A DNA stretch of 42,958 bases. It comes from Desulfovibrionaceae bacterium (GTDB lineage: Bacteria; Desulfobacterota; Desulfovibrionia; Desulfovibrionales; Desulfovibrionaceae). The notes under the pieces were generated by a model. The model was given only the letters and a program-made list of their open reading frames with translations, had not been told where the DNA came from and ran no database searches. The position numbers were made by a program, and so were the translations under genes. The first letter of the stretch is position 1. Each line of letters opens with the position of its first letter. This document shows, one piece after another, positions 32,527 through 41,474 of this stretch. The DNA is taken from assembly GCA_015709315.1 (NCBI GenBank), contig JACCQI010000026.1:1-42958 (forward strand), given 5' to 3'.

Positions 32527-33408
32527 CTACTTGCTGATCCAGAGAGGGGTGTTCTCCATCTGCCGCAGCAGGTTCACGCAGGTGGAATCCGGGAACATGT
32601 TCTGCTTTTGGCTGCGCGAGTACTCCCCGTGTCTGCCGAGGCCCACTGCGGAATAGTTGCCTTCGGCGGCCTCCTTGAGGATGGCCCGGACCTGGTTGCG
32701 GCCCTTGACGATCTTCATCTCGATGCGCTCCTCGGCAATGCCGTTTTCGGTCAGGGCTGCCAGCCCCTCGTCGAAGAGGCGTACCGAGGCCGAGGCGTCC
32801 AGCCCGCCGCTGGTCACGTGGAACAGGGTGAAGGTGTGCGCGGCCTCCTCGGCCAGCATGTACCCGGCGTGGTCCACCATGCGCAGGCTGGCGGGCGAGC
32901 CGTCCAGGCACAGCAGCACGTCGCGCCGGGGATTCTTGGGCGGGCGGCGGCAGATCCACAGGGGAAAATCGATGTCCTGCCAAAGCAGTTCGTGGCTCAC
33001 CGAGTTGGCGAACACCTCCTCGAACCAGGAAAATCCCCGACGGCCGAGGAGCAGGGCGTCGTAGGCCCCGGCCCTGGCCTCTTCCACCAGTTCGCAGACC
33101 GTGCCCTTTTGGGAGTGGATCATCTTGGTTCGCACGTTTTTCTCGGGGCATCCCCCGTAGTCCCTGAGCCACTTGAGGGCGTTTTCGATGGCCTGCCCCC
33201 CCTTGGTCCGCTTGGCCGCGTCCAGCTTCCGCAGCCCGGCGTCGCTGGGGGTCACGCCGTCGTCGTGCATGTACCGGGCCGGACGGGGGGCCGCGTAGAA
33301 GAGGGTCAGCCTGAGGTTGTCGAAGCTGTCGTAGATTTCCTTGAGGTAGCGCAGGGTGTAGGAAGCGGCGCGTTCATCCCCGATGGCGAGCAAGAGTTCC
33401 TTTTGCAT
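32527..33408 (-). CDS. Tandem universal stress protein (two UspA domains)
   Basis: A 293-residue protein of two Usp domains (about 1-145 and 150-293). Domain 1 has LLLGRRGFSWFEEVFANSVS, a GxxG-x9-S type nucleotide loop with Asn at the second glycine position; domain 2 has VGLGRHGEYSRSQKQ. LLCLDGSPASLRMVDHAGYM starts domain 2. Cytoplasmic; such proteins bind ATP or AMP and act in stress survival, but targets are unknown. ATG 33408 (MQKELLLAIGD) has AAGGA upstream; the frame extends much further without homology and is not used. Confidence 0.85.
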   Translation of the reverse strand: MQKELLLAIGDERAASYTLRYLKEIYDSFDNLRLTLFYAAPRPARYMHDDGVTPSDAGLRKLDAAKRTKGGQAIENALKWLRDYGGCPEKNVRTKMIHSQKGTVCELVEEARAGAYDALLLGRRGFSWFEEVFANSVSHELLWQDIDFPLWICRRPPKNPRRDVLLCLDGSPASLRMVDHAGYMLAEEAAHTFTLFHVTSGGLDASASVRLFDEGLAALTENGIAEERIEMKIVKGRNQVRAILKEAAEGNYSAVGLGRHGEYSRSQKQNMFPDSTCVNLLRQMENTPLWISK

Positions 33409-33529
33409 GGCGTATCCTTGCGTATGGGTGAGGTTGGATATTCGTATTCCCGGTATACGCCATCCGGCACGTGGATGACAAGGTGGTCCTCTTGTTCTTT
33501 GCCGGGGGGGCTGATACATCTTTTGAACT

Positions 33530-34102
33530 ATGAAAATCGAGGAATGCAACCGTCCGGTCCTGTTCGCGGCCCTGCTTCTGGCCGTGCTCGCGCTGGCCCC
33601 GGCGGCCCTGGCCCAGAGCCTGAGTCTCAAGCCGCCGTCCCTGAACGATGTCCAAGGCCGGATCGTGGCGCGGTTCGGCGTGGCCGTGGAGGACGTGCCC
33701 ATCCTCAAGGGCGAGTTGGAGGACGGGCTTGACCTGGTGCTGCGTTGCGAGGTGTCCCTCTACCGGAAAAACGATTTCTGGATGGACAGCGAGGTGGCGT
33801 CCGGGACCTTCATAAGCGAATTGCGGTACGATTCCCTGGCCCAGGAATACGTCATGACCTTGCCCGGGACCGAGCACTTGGTGCGCGGCAAGGACATCGG
33901 GAAACTCGTGGAAGAGGGCTGGAAAGCCATCGAGGTGGGCCTCGGATCGTGGACCCTCCTGGAGCGGGGAGCGCGGTACAGCCTCAGGCTCCGCACGGCC
34001 ATGAACGAAAAGGGTGCGCCGGAAGGGTTCATGCGCTATCTGTATTTCTGGTCCTGGAATCCCGGTGCGGAAAATTCCTTCCAGATGGATTTCACCTACT
34101 AG
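33530..34102 (+). CDS. DUF4390 exported protein
   Basis: A 190-residue protein with a signal peptide (FAALLLAVLALAPAALAQS, cut near residue 28). The rest matches DUF4390: GELEDGLDLVLRCEVSLYRK, SELRYDSLAQEYVMTL and LRTAMNEKGAP. The family lies next to NtrY-like kinases in many Proteobacteria, as here (12 bases before the kinase gene), so it may present an envelope signal to the kinase. The biochemical role is not established. It is divergent from the stress gene with 121 bases between. Confidence 0.85.
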   Translation: MKIEECNRPVLFAALLLAVLALAPAALAQSLSLKPPSLNDVQGRIVARFGVAVEDVPILKGELEDGLDLVLRCEVSLYRKNDFWMDSEVASGTFISELRYDSLAQEYVMTLPGTEHLVRGKDIGKLVEEGWKAIEVGLGSWTLLERGARYSLRLRTAMNEKGAPEGFMRYLYFWSWNPGAENSFQMDFTY

Positions 34103-34114
34103 GGGAGCGCGCCC

Positions 34115-36307
34115 GTGACGCCCGATCCCATACGAATCAGCTCCTCGACCCAGAGGGAAAGGAAACGGCGCAAGCACGAATACGTCTTTGCCCTGGTCTT
34201 TCTGGTGCTCATCGTCGGCCTGACCTGGGCCGAACTCAAGTACCTGAGCGGCGACTACTACCTGATCCTGAACCTGCTCATCCTGAACGTGGCCCTGCTG
34301 CTGGCCATGGTTTTCTACGTGGCCCGGAACGCGGTCCGGCTGATACTGGAACGCCGCCGCAAGGTGCTGGGTTCCAAACTGCGCACCCGGCTGGTCCTGG
34401 CCTTCATCTCCCTTTCGCTCATCCCCACGGCGCTCATCTACCTGGTTTCCGTGAAGTTCGTGCAGACCTCGGTGGACTACTGGTTCAAAGGCCAGGTGGA
34501 GGAGTCCATGGAGCAGGCCCTGGAGCTGGGGCGTGCCTTTTACAGCTCGGCCCAGGATCGGCTGGAGCGGCGCGGCTCGGTCATGATCTCCGAGATCATC
34601 GAGAGCAAGTACGCCTGGGGCGGCAAGGGCATGGACACCTACCTGAACAAGAAGTTCGAGGAGTACGACCTGAGCCTGGTGGGCGTCATCAACTCCGAGG
34701 GCAACGAGCAGAACACCCACGCCACGGGCCAGTGGTCCTCGGCCTGGCCCGAGATCAAGGAGAAGATCGACTGGCAGTCCCTCAAGGCGGACCCGCGCTC
34801 CTGGACGACCATCATTCCCAAGCCCGGATCGGACATGGTGCTCGGGGTCACGCCCGTGGACGAGGGCAGGACCGGCTACCTGGTCATCGGCGAGACCGTG
34901 GGCCAGGGGCTGTTGCACCGGCTCGACCAGATCGTGCGCGGCCTGGACGAATACAAACGGCTCAAGACGCGCAAGTATCCGTGGAAAATGAATCTCTACC
35001 TGACCCTCGGGGTCATGGCCCTGCTGATCATCCTGGGGGCCATCTGGTTCGGGTTCCGGCTGGCCAAGGAGCTGTCCGCCCCGGTCCAGGCCCTGGCCGT
35101 GGGCACCGAGCGCATCGGCCGGGGCGACCTGTCCGTGCGCCTGGAGGACCGATCCGACGACGAACTGGGCTTCCTGGTCCAGTCCTTCAACCGCATGGCC
35201 CAGGACCTGGAGTCGTCCCAGGAGTCGGTGCAGCAGGCCAACGAGCGGCTGGCCCAGCAGAACCAGGAGCTGGAACGGCGCGGCCAGTACATCGAGGCCG
35301 TGCTCAACAACATCACCTCGGGCGTCATCTCCCTGGACGCCGAGGGCCGCATCGGCACGGTCAACACCGCGGCCGAAAACATCCTCGGCATTCCCGGCGC
35401 GCTGCTCATCGGCCGGGTGCCGCACGACCTGCTGTCCGGGGACTTCGCCCGCATGATGCAGGAGGCGTTGGGCCAGCTCGCGGCCAAGTCGGACGGGGTG
35501 TGGCAGCGCCAGATCGACCTGCCCGTGCGCGGCAAGATGGTCAAGGTTCTCATAAGCGTGGTGGCCCTCAAGAACGCGCGGGGCCGCGACTCGGGCCACG
35601 TGGCCGTGTTCGAGGACATCACCGAGCTGGAGAAGATCCAGCGGCTGGCGGCCTGGCGCGAGGTGGCCCGGCGCATCGCCCACGAGATCAAGAATCCGCT
35701 CACGCCCATCAAGTTGTCCGCCCAGCGCCTCCAGCGCAAGTACGCGGCCACCGTGGGGGAATCGGTGTTCGACGAATGCACCGAGCTGATCGTCAAGCAG
35801 GTGGAGCGGCTCCAGAACATGGTCACCGAGTTCTCCGCCTACGCCAAGCTGCCCGAAGTGCAGCCCCGGCCCGACTCCCTGGCCCCGCTGCTGCAAGAGG
35901 TAACGGCCATGTTCGAGAACACCCACCGCGAGATTCACTGGACCCTGCGCATCGCGTCACCCATTCGGGAGTTCCCCTTTGACCGCGAAGGGTTGCGGAA
36001 GGTGTTCATCAACCTGTTCACCAATGCGGCCGAGGCCCTCAGGGACTCCTATGACGGCGAGGTGGAGGTGACGGCCGCCCACGACCCGGACAAGGGCGTG
36101 GTGGTCATCAAGGTGGCGGACAACGGGCCGGGCCTGCCCAGGGAGTCGTCCCGCCTGTTCGAGCCGTACTACACGGACAAAAAGGGCGGCACCGGCCTGG
36201 GCCTGACCATTGTCCGCTCCATCGTGTCCGACCACGGCGGCACCGTGAAGGCGCAGCCCGGCGACCCGAGCGGCACGGTCTTCGTAGTGGAGCTGCCGGA
36301 CGCCTAG
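34115..36307 (+). CDS. NtrY-like membrane sensor histidine kinase
   Basis: A 730-residue kinase. Two membrane helices and a third at residues about 25-120 (YVFALVFLVLIVGLTWAELK, LVLAFISLSLIPTALIYLVS), an extracytoplasmic sensor part to about 285, another span (MNLYLTLGVMALLIILGAIW), HAMP at about 310-365, a coiled coil, PAS at about 385-495, the phospho-acceptor H523 (RRIAHEIKNPLTPIKLSAQR), and HATPase with NLFTNAAEAL, D669-N-G (DNGPGLP) and GGTGLGLTI. GTG 34115 with GGGGAG upstream is the start. No response regulator follows; the next gene is convergent and their stop codons overlap. Its partner must be encoded elsewhere. Confidence 0.92.
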   Translation: MTPDPIRISSSTQRERKRRKHEYVFALVFLVLIVGLTWAELKYLSGDYYLILNLLILNVALLLAMVFYVARNAVRLILERRRKVLGSKLRTRLVLAFISLSLIPTALIYLVSVKFVQTSVDYWFKGQVEESMEQALELGRAFYSSAQDRLERRGSVMISEIIESKYAWGGKGMDTYLNKKFEEYDLSLVGVINSEGNEQNTHATGQWSSAWPEIKEKIDWQSLKADPRSWTTIIPKPGSDMVLGVTPVDEGRTGYLVIGETVGQGLLHRLDQIVRGLDEYKRLKTRKYPWKMNLYLTLGVMALLIILGAIWFGFRLAKELSAPVQALAVGTERIGRGDLSVRLEDRSDDELGFLVQSFNRMAQDLESSQESVQQANERLAQQNQELERRGQYIEAVLNNITSGVISLDAEGRIGTVNTAAENILGIPGALLIGRVPHDLLSGDFARMMQEALGQLAAKSDGVWQRQIDLPVRGKMVKVLISVVALKNARGRDSGHVAVFEDITELEKIQRLAAWREVARRIAHEIKNPLTPIKLSAQRLQRKYAATVGESVFDECTELIVKQVERLQNMVTEFSAYAKLPEVQPRPDSLAPLLQEVTAMFENTHREIHWTLRIASPIREFPFDREGLRKVFINLFTNAAEALRDSYDGEVEVTAAHDPDKGVVVIKVADNGPGLPRESSRLFEPYYTDKKGGTGLGLTIVRSIVSDHGGTVKAQPGDPSGTVFVVELPDA

Positions 36308-37563
36308 TTGGGTTTAACGGTCCCTGTCGTGGTCTTGGACGTGCCCACCGGGTTCAAGGACCGCTTGGGCGTAGTGGTCGGCGTTACGGTCCTGGTCGGC
36401 GTTACGGTCTTGGTCGGCGTTACGGTCCTGGTCGGCGTGATCGTCTTGGTCGGCGTTACGGTCCTGGTCGGCGTGATTGTGCCGCCCATGGGCGCGCTCG
36501 ATTCCCGGGTATACGAATTGGGCGTGCCCTTCGTGTTCAAGGGCAGCTTGGGCGTACCCGTCGTGTTCGTGGGCAACTTGTGCGTGATGGTCGGCGTTAC
36601 GGCAGGTGTTATGGTCTTGGTCGGAGTATTCCAGGGCTGCCTGGGCGTGACGACCTTGTTCGAGGGTCGCCTGGGCGTGACGGTCGGCGTTATCGTCTTG
36701 GTCGGCGTGACCGTCTTGGTCGGCGTGATCATGCGGTCACCCTTGAATGCCGGCGTGATCGGCTTTGGTTCCGTGCTCGTTTCCTTCGTTTGCTTGACCG
36801 TCGTGCCGGAGCTCTCCTCGGCGGCCCCACTCGATTTCCGGGTACCCTGCTCCGTCGACCCGGACGTGTCCGAAGAGCCGGACGGCTGGGAGGACCCGAG
36901 GTTCAGCATCTTCTCGAATATGTCGGTCGGGATGCGCACGGGCGTGGAGATGAGACCGTCCGTGGCAAAATTCACCCGCAGTCCGCTTTCTGTGATCCGC
37001 TTGGACTCCATGGCGGTCTTGATTTCCAGGACATGGCCCTCGCCCAGTTGCAATGCGCCGGCTTCCTCGCCTTCGGCCCCGATCACGACGTAAATGTCGG
37101 ACCCCCGGATGCCTATGGTGGCCAGCGGCGTTTTCATGTTGAACCCCTCGGGATTCTGCTTGACGATCTCTCCGGTGATGGCCCTGAAGGTGCCCTCGGT
37201 GAACTTGAACAGCAGGCCCGCGGACTCCTCGTTGTACACGTAGTCGTCAATGGACGCGTGGCTGGACTCGTCCAGGGTGAGGATGGTCTGATCGTTGAAG
37301 AGGATGCTGATGCGCGCCCCCTCGCTCGTGGTTATCTCGTCGTCGAGCATGACGGACTGCTGCAACTTCGCCGCCAGGGTGTCGCCGTCCCGAATAATCC
37401 GGCATTTGCCGGTCACGGCGTCAACCTCGCCAATGGAATCGTCGGCCAGGGCCGGAGCGCAGACCGCAACCCCCACCAGCAACAGGAATACAAACGGAAA
37501 GGAAAGGACGGCCCTGGCGGACCGACGTTTTTGCCCGGGAGTATATTCAGGGAACATGAACAT
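36304..37563 (-). CDS. FecR-domain exported protein with Thr/Pro repeat tail
   Basis: A protein of about 419 residues. A signal peptide (VLSFPFVFLLLVGVAVCAPA, then LA) leads to a FecR/LysM-like domain: ISILFNDQTILTLDESSHAS, LLFKFTEGTFRAITGEIVK and TPLATIGIRGSDIYV. The C-terminal 170 residues are low complexity, with TPTKTV and TPTRTV hexapeptides. FecR domains of this secreted kind occur in cell-surface proteins and are unlike the classical FecR sigma regulator. ATG 37563 is preferred over 37599. The stop codon overlaps that of the kinase (convergent, positions 36304-36307), so no terminator can separate them. Surface or periplasmic location is predicted. Confidence 0.8.
   Translation of the reverse strand: MFMFPEYTPGQKRRSARAVLSFPFVFLLLVGVAVCAPALADDSIGEVDAVTGKCRIIRDGDTLAAKLQQSVMLDDEITTSEGARISILFNDQTILTLDESSHASIDDYVYNEESAGLLFKFTEGTFRAITGEIVKQNPEGFNMKTPLATIGIRGSDIYVVIGAEGEEAGALQLGEGHVLEIKTAMESKRITESGLRVNFATDGLISTPVRIPTDIFEKMLNLGSSQPSGSSDTSGSTEQGTRKSSGAAEESSGTTVKQTKETSTEPKPITPAFKGDRMITPTKTVTPTKTITPTVTPRRPSNKVVTPRQPWNTPTKTITPAVTPTITHKLPTNTTGTPKLPLNTKGTPNSYTRESSAPMGGTITPTRTVTPTKTITPTRTVTPTKTVTPTRTVTPTTTPKRSLNPVGTSKTTTGTVKPN
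36377..36480. repeat. 18-bp tandem repeats coding Thr/Pro hexapeptides
   Basis: Five full copies of an 18-mer like GTCGGCGTTACGGTCCTG (36377, 36395, 36413, 36431, 36449) and a partial sixth. A second small cluster lies at 36683-36730. All keep the reading frame of the FecR-domain gene, so length changes would alter only the repeat tail. Confidence 0.85.
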
Positions 37564-37627
37564 TCCGTAATATAGCCCCCGGTTCGACCGATTCGTCAAG
37601 GGAATAAAACGTATCGCCTATACATGC

Positions 37628-37831
37628 TCATGCGCCCGACTTCGGCTTGCCGACAATAATATGCATCCATCGGGTCTCGGAAACCCGGTCGGAAACCACG
37701 TAGCCCTGCTCGCGCAGATAGCGCATCTTGGGGCCTCCGTCGCCCTGGGAAAAGATGCGTTGTCCCACGTCGTGCTGGCTCAGGAAACGCAGGGCGGCTT
37801 TCTTGTAATGGCCTGCGAAAAATCCAAACAT
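37628..37831 (-). CDS. Small unknown protein (67 aa)
   Basis: A 67-residue protein (MFGFFAGHYKKAALRFLSQH...). AAAGGAGCAACG directly before ATG 37831 is an excellent ribosome site. DGGPKMRYLREQGYVVSDRV suggests a small folded alpha/beta unit; no domain is recognised. The composition is like core genes. A longer overlapping minus-strand frame (to 38219) is rejected. Function unknown. Confidence 0.6.
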   Translation of the reverse strand: MFGFFAGHYKKAALRFLSQHDVGQRIFSQGDGGPKMRYLREQGYVVSDRVSETRWMHIIVGKPKSGA

Positions 37832-38167
37832 CGTTGCTCCTTTTGGTGAACGAAGGGACCCCCTTAGCACCTACGGCCCCAACGGTCCAGCCCTCAATCA
37901 CCCCCGCGCGGGCGGCATGGAAGCAAGCGGTTGTCATGTATAGATTCCGGGCAATCGGCCCTAGGCCGGGCGGAAGAATCACAACCGGACAATCGCCCGC
38001 GCCGGGCACCGGCCCGGTCCGCCGCGCCACATACTGGATGACGCCGCAAAGGACATCGGATACGATGCTGAAAAAGCCGCCGAGAACAAACTCCGCCACG
38101 CCCTCCCCCAACATTTTCGACCCGTGCCGGGGACGGCCGCACCGGACAACCCGAGCCGTAGCCAACC
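37832..38167. other. Gap between the 67-aa gene and deoC
   Basis: These 336 bases hold the divergent control regions of the two flanking genes. I see no clear promoter or RNA. One minus-strand frame from ATG 38114 begins MLGEGVAEFVLGGFFSIVSD, which looks like a small membrane protein start, but it runs into the 67-aa gene in another frame and has a poor ribosome site; it may be a decayed gene. Confidence 0.4.
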
Positions 38168-38956
38168 ATGGAAAAGACACTGAAGAAACTGGTGGACCAG
38201 GCCCGGCAAGCCCCGGCAAGCCGCGCCTGCGCCCGGCATGCCCTGGCCTGCATGGACCTGACGTCCCTGGACGGAAACGACACCGACGAAAAAATCATCG
38301 ACCTGTGCGCACGCGCCAACGGCCCGGCCGGGCGCGTGGCCGCGGTCTGCGTGTACGGCCGGTTCGTGCCCCTGGCCTGCCGGAAGTTGGCCGGAACCGG
38401 CGTGAAGGTGGCCTCGGTCTGCAACTTCCCGCACGGGGGCGCGGACGCCCACGCCGCCGTCACCGAGGCGCGCGTCCTGGTGGCCTCGGGCGCGGACGAG
38501 GTGGACGTTGTCCTGCCCTACAAGCGGTATATGGCCGGGGACGAGGACCGGGCCGTGTCGTTCATCGAACAGATTCGGTCCGCCTGCGGCGAAAAGGCGC
38601 TGCTCAAGGTCATACTGGAAACCAGCCAGATTCAGTCCCTGCGGATGATCGAATCGGCCAGCCGGGACGTGATCCTGGCCGGGGCGGATTTCATCAAGAC
38701 CTCCACCGGCAAGGTGCCCGGCGGCGCGCAGCTCGACGTGGCCGCGACCATGCTCTCGGTCATCGCCGACATGCAGCCGCGCGTGGACCGGCCGCTGGGC
38801 TTCAAGCCCTCCGGCGGCATCAGGACCGTGGCCCAGGCCGCGGGCTACCTCCACCTGGCCGACTCCATCATGGGCCAGGACTGGGCCAACCCCGATACCT
38901 TCCGCTTCGGCGCAAGCAGCCTGCTCGACGACGTACTGGACATGCTGGGGCGATAG
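38168..38956 (+). CDS. deoC: Deoxyribose-phosphate aldolase
   Basis: A 262-residue class I aldolase. It cleaves 2-deoxyribose 5-phosphate to glyceraldehyde 3-phosphate and acetaldehyde through a lysine Schiff base. K147 (LLKVILET), the Schiff-base K177 (DFIKTSTGK) and K213 (GFKPSGGIRT) have the spacing of the E. coli catalytic residues, and EVDVVLPY holds the acidic partner. Its length agrees with the family (about 250-260). Cytoplasmic, deoxynucleoside catabolism. The acetaldehyde it makes could feed an aldehyde oxidoreductase, but no link to the AOR operon is shown. It stands alone. Confidence 0.95.
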   Translation: MEKTLKKLVDQARQAPASRACARHALACMDLTSLDGNDTDEKIIDLCARANGPAGRVAAVCVYGRFVPLACRKLAGTGVKVASVCNFPHGGADAHAAVTEARVLVASGADEVDVVLPYKRYMAGDEDRAVSFIEQIRSACGEKALLKVILETSQIQSLRMIESASRDVILAGADFIKTSTGKVPGGAQLDVAATMLSVIADMQPRVDRPLGFKPSGGIRTVAQAAGYLHLADSIMGQDWANPDTFRFGASSLLDDVLDMLGR

Positions 38957-38984
38957 GAGGGACTCCGGCGGCCTCGCAGGGGCG

Positions 38985-39059
38985 CCAGGGCGCTGCCCTG
39001 GACCCGCTTAAGGCCAAGGGCCTTAAGAATCCCGTGTCGCCTTCGGCGAGGGGCGTGCG
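38985..39059. repeat. Composite intergenic palindrome, copy 2
   Basis: CCAGGGC-GCT-GCCCTGG (38985-39001), then ACCCG, then CTTAAGGCC-AAG-GGCCTTAAG (39007-39027), then CGCCTTCGGCGAGGGGCGTG (from 39038). The order matches the copy at 32132-32204. It lies 28 bases after the deoC stop. The rest of the gap to rlmN shows nothing further that I can support. Confidence 0.7.
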
Positions 39060-39220
39060 GACGCCGCCTGCCGTGCCGGTTTGCGTTTTCCTTGCCCAAA
39101 TCGCGGGTTGGTTTTTTAGGTTTGGCGGCATGCGAACAGCCCGTCTTTTCCCCATTTAACGATACTTCCCCCAAGGAAGGAACAAAAGCAATCCCCTTCC
39201 CCCGGCCGCCGGAGCCCCCC

Positions 39221-40255
39221 CTACTTCACTTCATCGGCCTTGAGCTGGCCGCAGGCGGCCTTGATGTCGGCTCCCATGGAGCGGCGGATGAAGGCGGTGA
39301 GGCCGTGGTCCCAGAGGCGTTTCTCGAAGGCTTCGACCTTGCCGCGTTCGGGCGCTTCGTAGGGCATGCCCTCGGTGGCGTTGTAGGCGATGAGGTTGAT
39401 CTTGCCTTTTTTGCGGTCAATGAGCCGGGCGAGCTGGTCGGCATGCTCCATGGAGTCGTTGACGTCCTTGAGCAGCAGGTATTCGAAGGTGATGCGCTCG
39501 CGCGGGCGCATGGGATAGGCGGCCAGGGCGGCCATGAGGTCGTCGAGATGGACCTTGGCGGCCTTGGGCATGATCTTGGCGCGCAGCTCCTGGGTGGGCG
39601 CGTGCAGGGAGATGGCGGGCAGGGCTATCTCCAGGTCGCCGAGGATATTGAGCTTGTCCGGGAACCCCACGGTGGAGACCATGGAGCGCCGCCAGGAAAG
39701 GGACAGGCCGCGCTCGCAGGGCAGGTCCGTGAGCACCTTTATCAGGTTGTCGAGGTTGAGCAGCGGCTCGCCCATGCCCATGAACACGAGGTTCTTGAGC
39801 GGGTTCATGCCCCGGTCTTCGAGGTATTGGCGGCCCACCAGTATCTGGCCCATGATCTCGCCGTAGGTCAGGTTGCGCTCGAACCCGAGCTTGCCGGTGT
39901 TGCAGAAGGTGCAGGCCATGGCGCAGCCCACCTGGGTGGACAGGCATTGGGAGTAGCGGTCCTGCATGGGGATGAGCACGGTCTCGATGAGCGCGCCGTC
40001 GCCCATGCGGAGCAGGAGCTTGATGGTCCCGTCCCGGCTTTCGGCCACGCGGGCGATGGCCGGCCAGGCGATGGTCGCCATGGCGGCGAGCTTTTCGCGC
40101 AGGGGCTTGGACAGGTTGGTCATGGCGTCGATGTCGCGGACGCGCTTCTGCCACAGCCACTGCCAGATCTGCTCGGCCCGGAAACGGTGTTCCTTCAGGT
40201 CCTCGGCGACGAACGCCTCAAGGTCGTTTTTGGTCAGTTCAATGAGATTTTGCAT
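39221..40255 (-). CDS. rlmN: 23S rRNA (adenine-2503-C2)-methyltransferase RlmN
   Basis: A 344-residue radical-SAM enzyme that methylates C2 of A2503 in 23S rRNA (and of A37 in some tRNAs). The cluster-binding cysteines are C111-x3-C115-x2-C118 (GCAMACTFCNTGKLGF). The SAM motif GMGEPLLNLDN is at 160-170, and the C-terminal catalytic cysteine is C335 (AACGQL). The N-terminal accessory domain (RAEQIWQWLWQKRV) is present. The length fits the family. Cytoplasmic. The start ATG is at 40255. Confidence 0.96.
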   Translation of the reverse strand: MQNLIELTKNDLEAFVAEDLKEHRFRAEQIWQWLWQKRVRDIDAMTNLSKPLREKLAAMATIAWPAIARVAESRDGTIKLLLRMGDGALIETVLIPMQDRYSQCLSTQVGCAMACTFCNTGKLGFERNLTYGEIMGQILVGRQYLEDRGMNPLKNLVFMGMGEPLLNLDNLIKVLTDLPCERGLSLSWRRSMVSTVGFPDKLNILGDLEIALPAISLHAPTQELRAKIMPKAAKVHLDDLMAALAAYPMRPRERITFEYLLLKDVNDSMEHADQLARLIDRKKGKINLIAYNATEGMPYEAPERGKVEAFEKRLWDHGLTAFIRRSMGADIKAACGQLKADEVK

Positions 40256-40316
40256 GCGCGTCCCTTGTGTCCGGCATGAGGCCCGCTGTCAAGAAGGTGG
40301 GCGGTCCGGCAGAGAG

Positions 40317-41165
40317 CTAGACGGCCCGCTCGCCATCCCGGACAAGGGCTTTGGCCATGGCCCGCGCGTCCAGCAGCGCCGAGGCGAACCCGGTCAGGAA
40401 CAGGGCTTCGGCCAGCACCTTGCAGCCCTCCTCGATGATTTCTCCCACCTCTTGCAGAAGCGGGGCGTTCTGCGCGCCCGCGAGCCAGGTGAAGAAATCG
40501 GGACGGCTGGACGAGGCGTCCGCGATCACGGACAGGAACAGGACCGCGAACCCCGCCGCCAGGAACAGGATGCAGCGGCGGAAACGGAGCATCTCTTTGG
40601 AATAGAACCACAGGGTGGCCAGGCCGATGATGCCGTACAGGCCGACCAGGAAGTCGTCCAGGCGGCTGGTCCAGCCCGTTTCCTGCAAATCCATGACCTT
40701 GTGGAAGGAACGGTCCAGCCCCTCGTGGATCAGGGTCTTTTCATCGACGGCCAGGAACAGGAAGCCCACGGCCATGATGAGCCAGATGAGGGTCTTGGCC
40801 TTCCAGCGGACCGGGCCGGGGCCGTTGCGCTCCTTCCAGACCGCAAGGGAAATGAAGGCGATGACCAGAAGCTGACACACCGAGAGCAGGGTGATGACCC
40901 CGTTCTCGTCAAAGGGCATGCGCTTGTACATGCCGAAGGCCAGTTCCAGCCCGGCGCTGAGGACAATGGCCGCGGCCAGGTATCCGAAGACCTGGGCGAG
41001 CCTGGCGGGCTGTTGCGGACGGAGCGCGGCAAACGCGGCGATGCACACCAGCAGCATGGGCAGGAGATGCGAGAAGTATCCCCTGGCGAAAAATTCCGCG
41101 TTCTGGATGCTGGTGCCCGCAATGACCGCGCCCAGAAGGATCAGGCAAACCCTGGCGTAGACCAC
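40317..41165 (-). CDS. Multi-pass membrane protein of unknown function
   Basis: A protein of about 282 residues with some seven to eight hydrophobic spans, for example VCLILLGAVIAGTSI, LIWLIMAVGFLFLAVDEKTL and CILFLAAGFAVLFLSVIADA. The hydrophilic AVDEKTLIHEGLDRSF segment after one span recurs in unknown membrane proteins of this type. Start GTG 41165 is chosen because AAGGAGG lies five bases before it; the frame extends to ATG 41237 without such a site. The C-terminus (LLDARAMAKALVRDGERAV) is cytoplasmic in appearance. It is 61 bases upstream of rlmN on the same strand. Function unknown. Confidence 0.7.
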   Translation of the reverse strand: MVYARVCLILLGAVIAGTSIQNAEFFARGYFSHLLPMLLVCIAAFAALRPQQPARLAQVFGYLAAAIVLSAGLELAFGMYKRMPFDENGVITLLSVCQLLVIAFISLAVWKERNGPGPVRWKAKTLIWLIMAVGFLFLAVDEKTLIHEGLDRSFHKVMDLQETGWTSRLDDFLVGLYGIIGLATLWFYSKEMLRFRRCILFLAAGFAVLFLSVIADASSSRPDFFTWLAGAQNAPLLQEVGEIIEEGCKVLAEALFLTGFASALLDARAMAKALVRDGERAV

Positions 41166-41474
41166 TCGGCCTCCTTGAACGATGCGTTTCGGGATTTCCC
41201 CGTCGGCCAAGGCTCCGCGCCGGGTCCGGGCCGTCAAGGAATACCCCGTTACATACGCGTTACGATTTCACTTTGCAATTATGAAATTGTTACGCTTTTC
41301 GGGGTGAAAGGCCGCTTAGCCCCCCCTGTGCCGAAATCGCCTATTCCCTTTTTTCGCTTACCCTATTGACGTATCCAATGGTAAGTGTTCTAAATAAATA
41401 TCCAGTTATTTTAATATGATACTTTGATGGTATGAATTTTTTTGCACAACTCAACCCAAGAAAGGAGGAGCGTG
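41166..41474. other. Divergent control region before the cytochrome gene
   Basis: This gap turns AT-rich from 41370 to 41455. TTGACG (41366-41371) and TAAATA (41391-41396), 19 bases apart, are a weak promoter candidate for the cytochrome gene. GGAGGAG (41464-41470) is its ribosome site. I see no gene or clear palindrome here. Confidence 0.4.

Noticed and set aside
33374-35938. 854-codon minus-strand frame opposite the kinase
   Set aside because: It is a GC-driven antisense frame; the kinase frame has H, N, G1 and G2 boxes.
36377-36480. Possible CRISPR array
   Set aside because: Units are 18 bases without spacers and code for protein repeats; there are no cas genes in the window.
37596-38219. 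207-codon minus frame before deoC
   Set aside because: It runs through the 67-aa gene in another frame and has a poor start; only its middle vaguely resembles a membrane protein.
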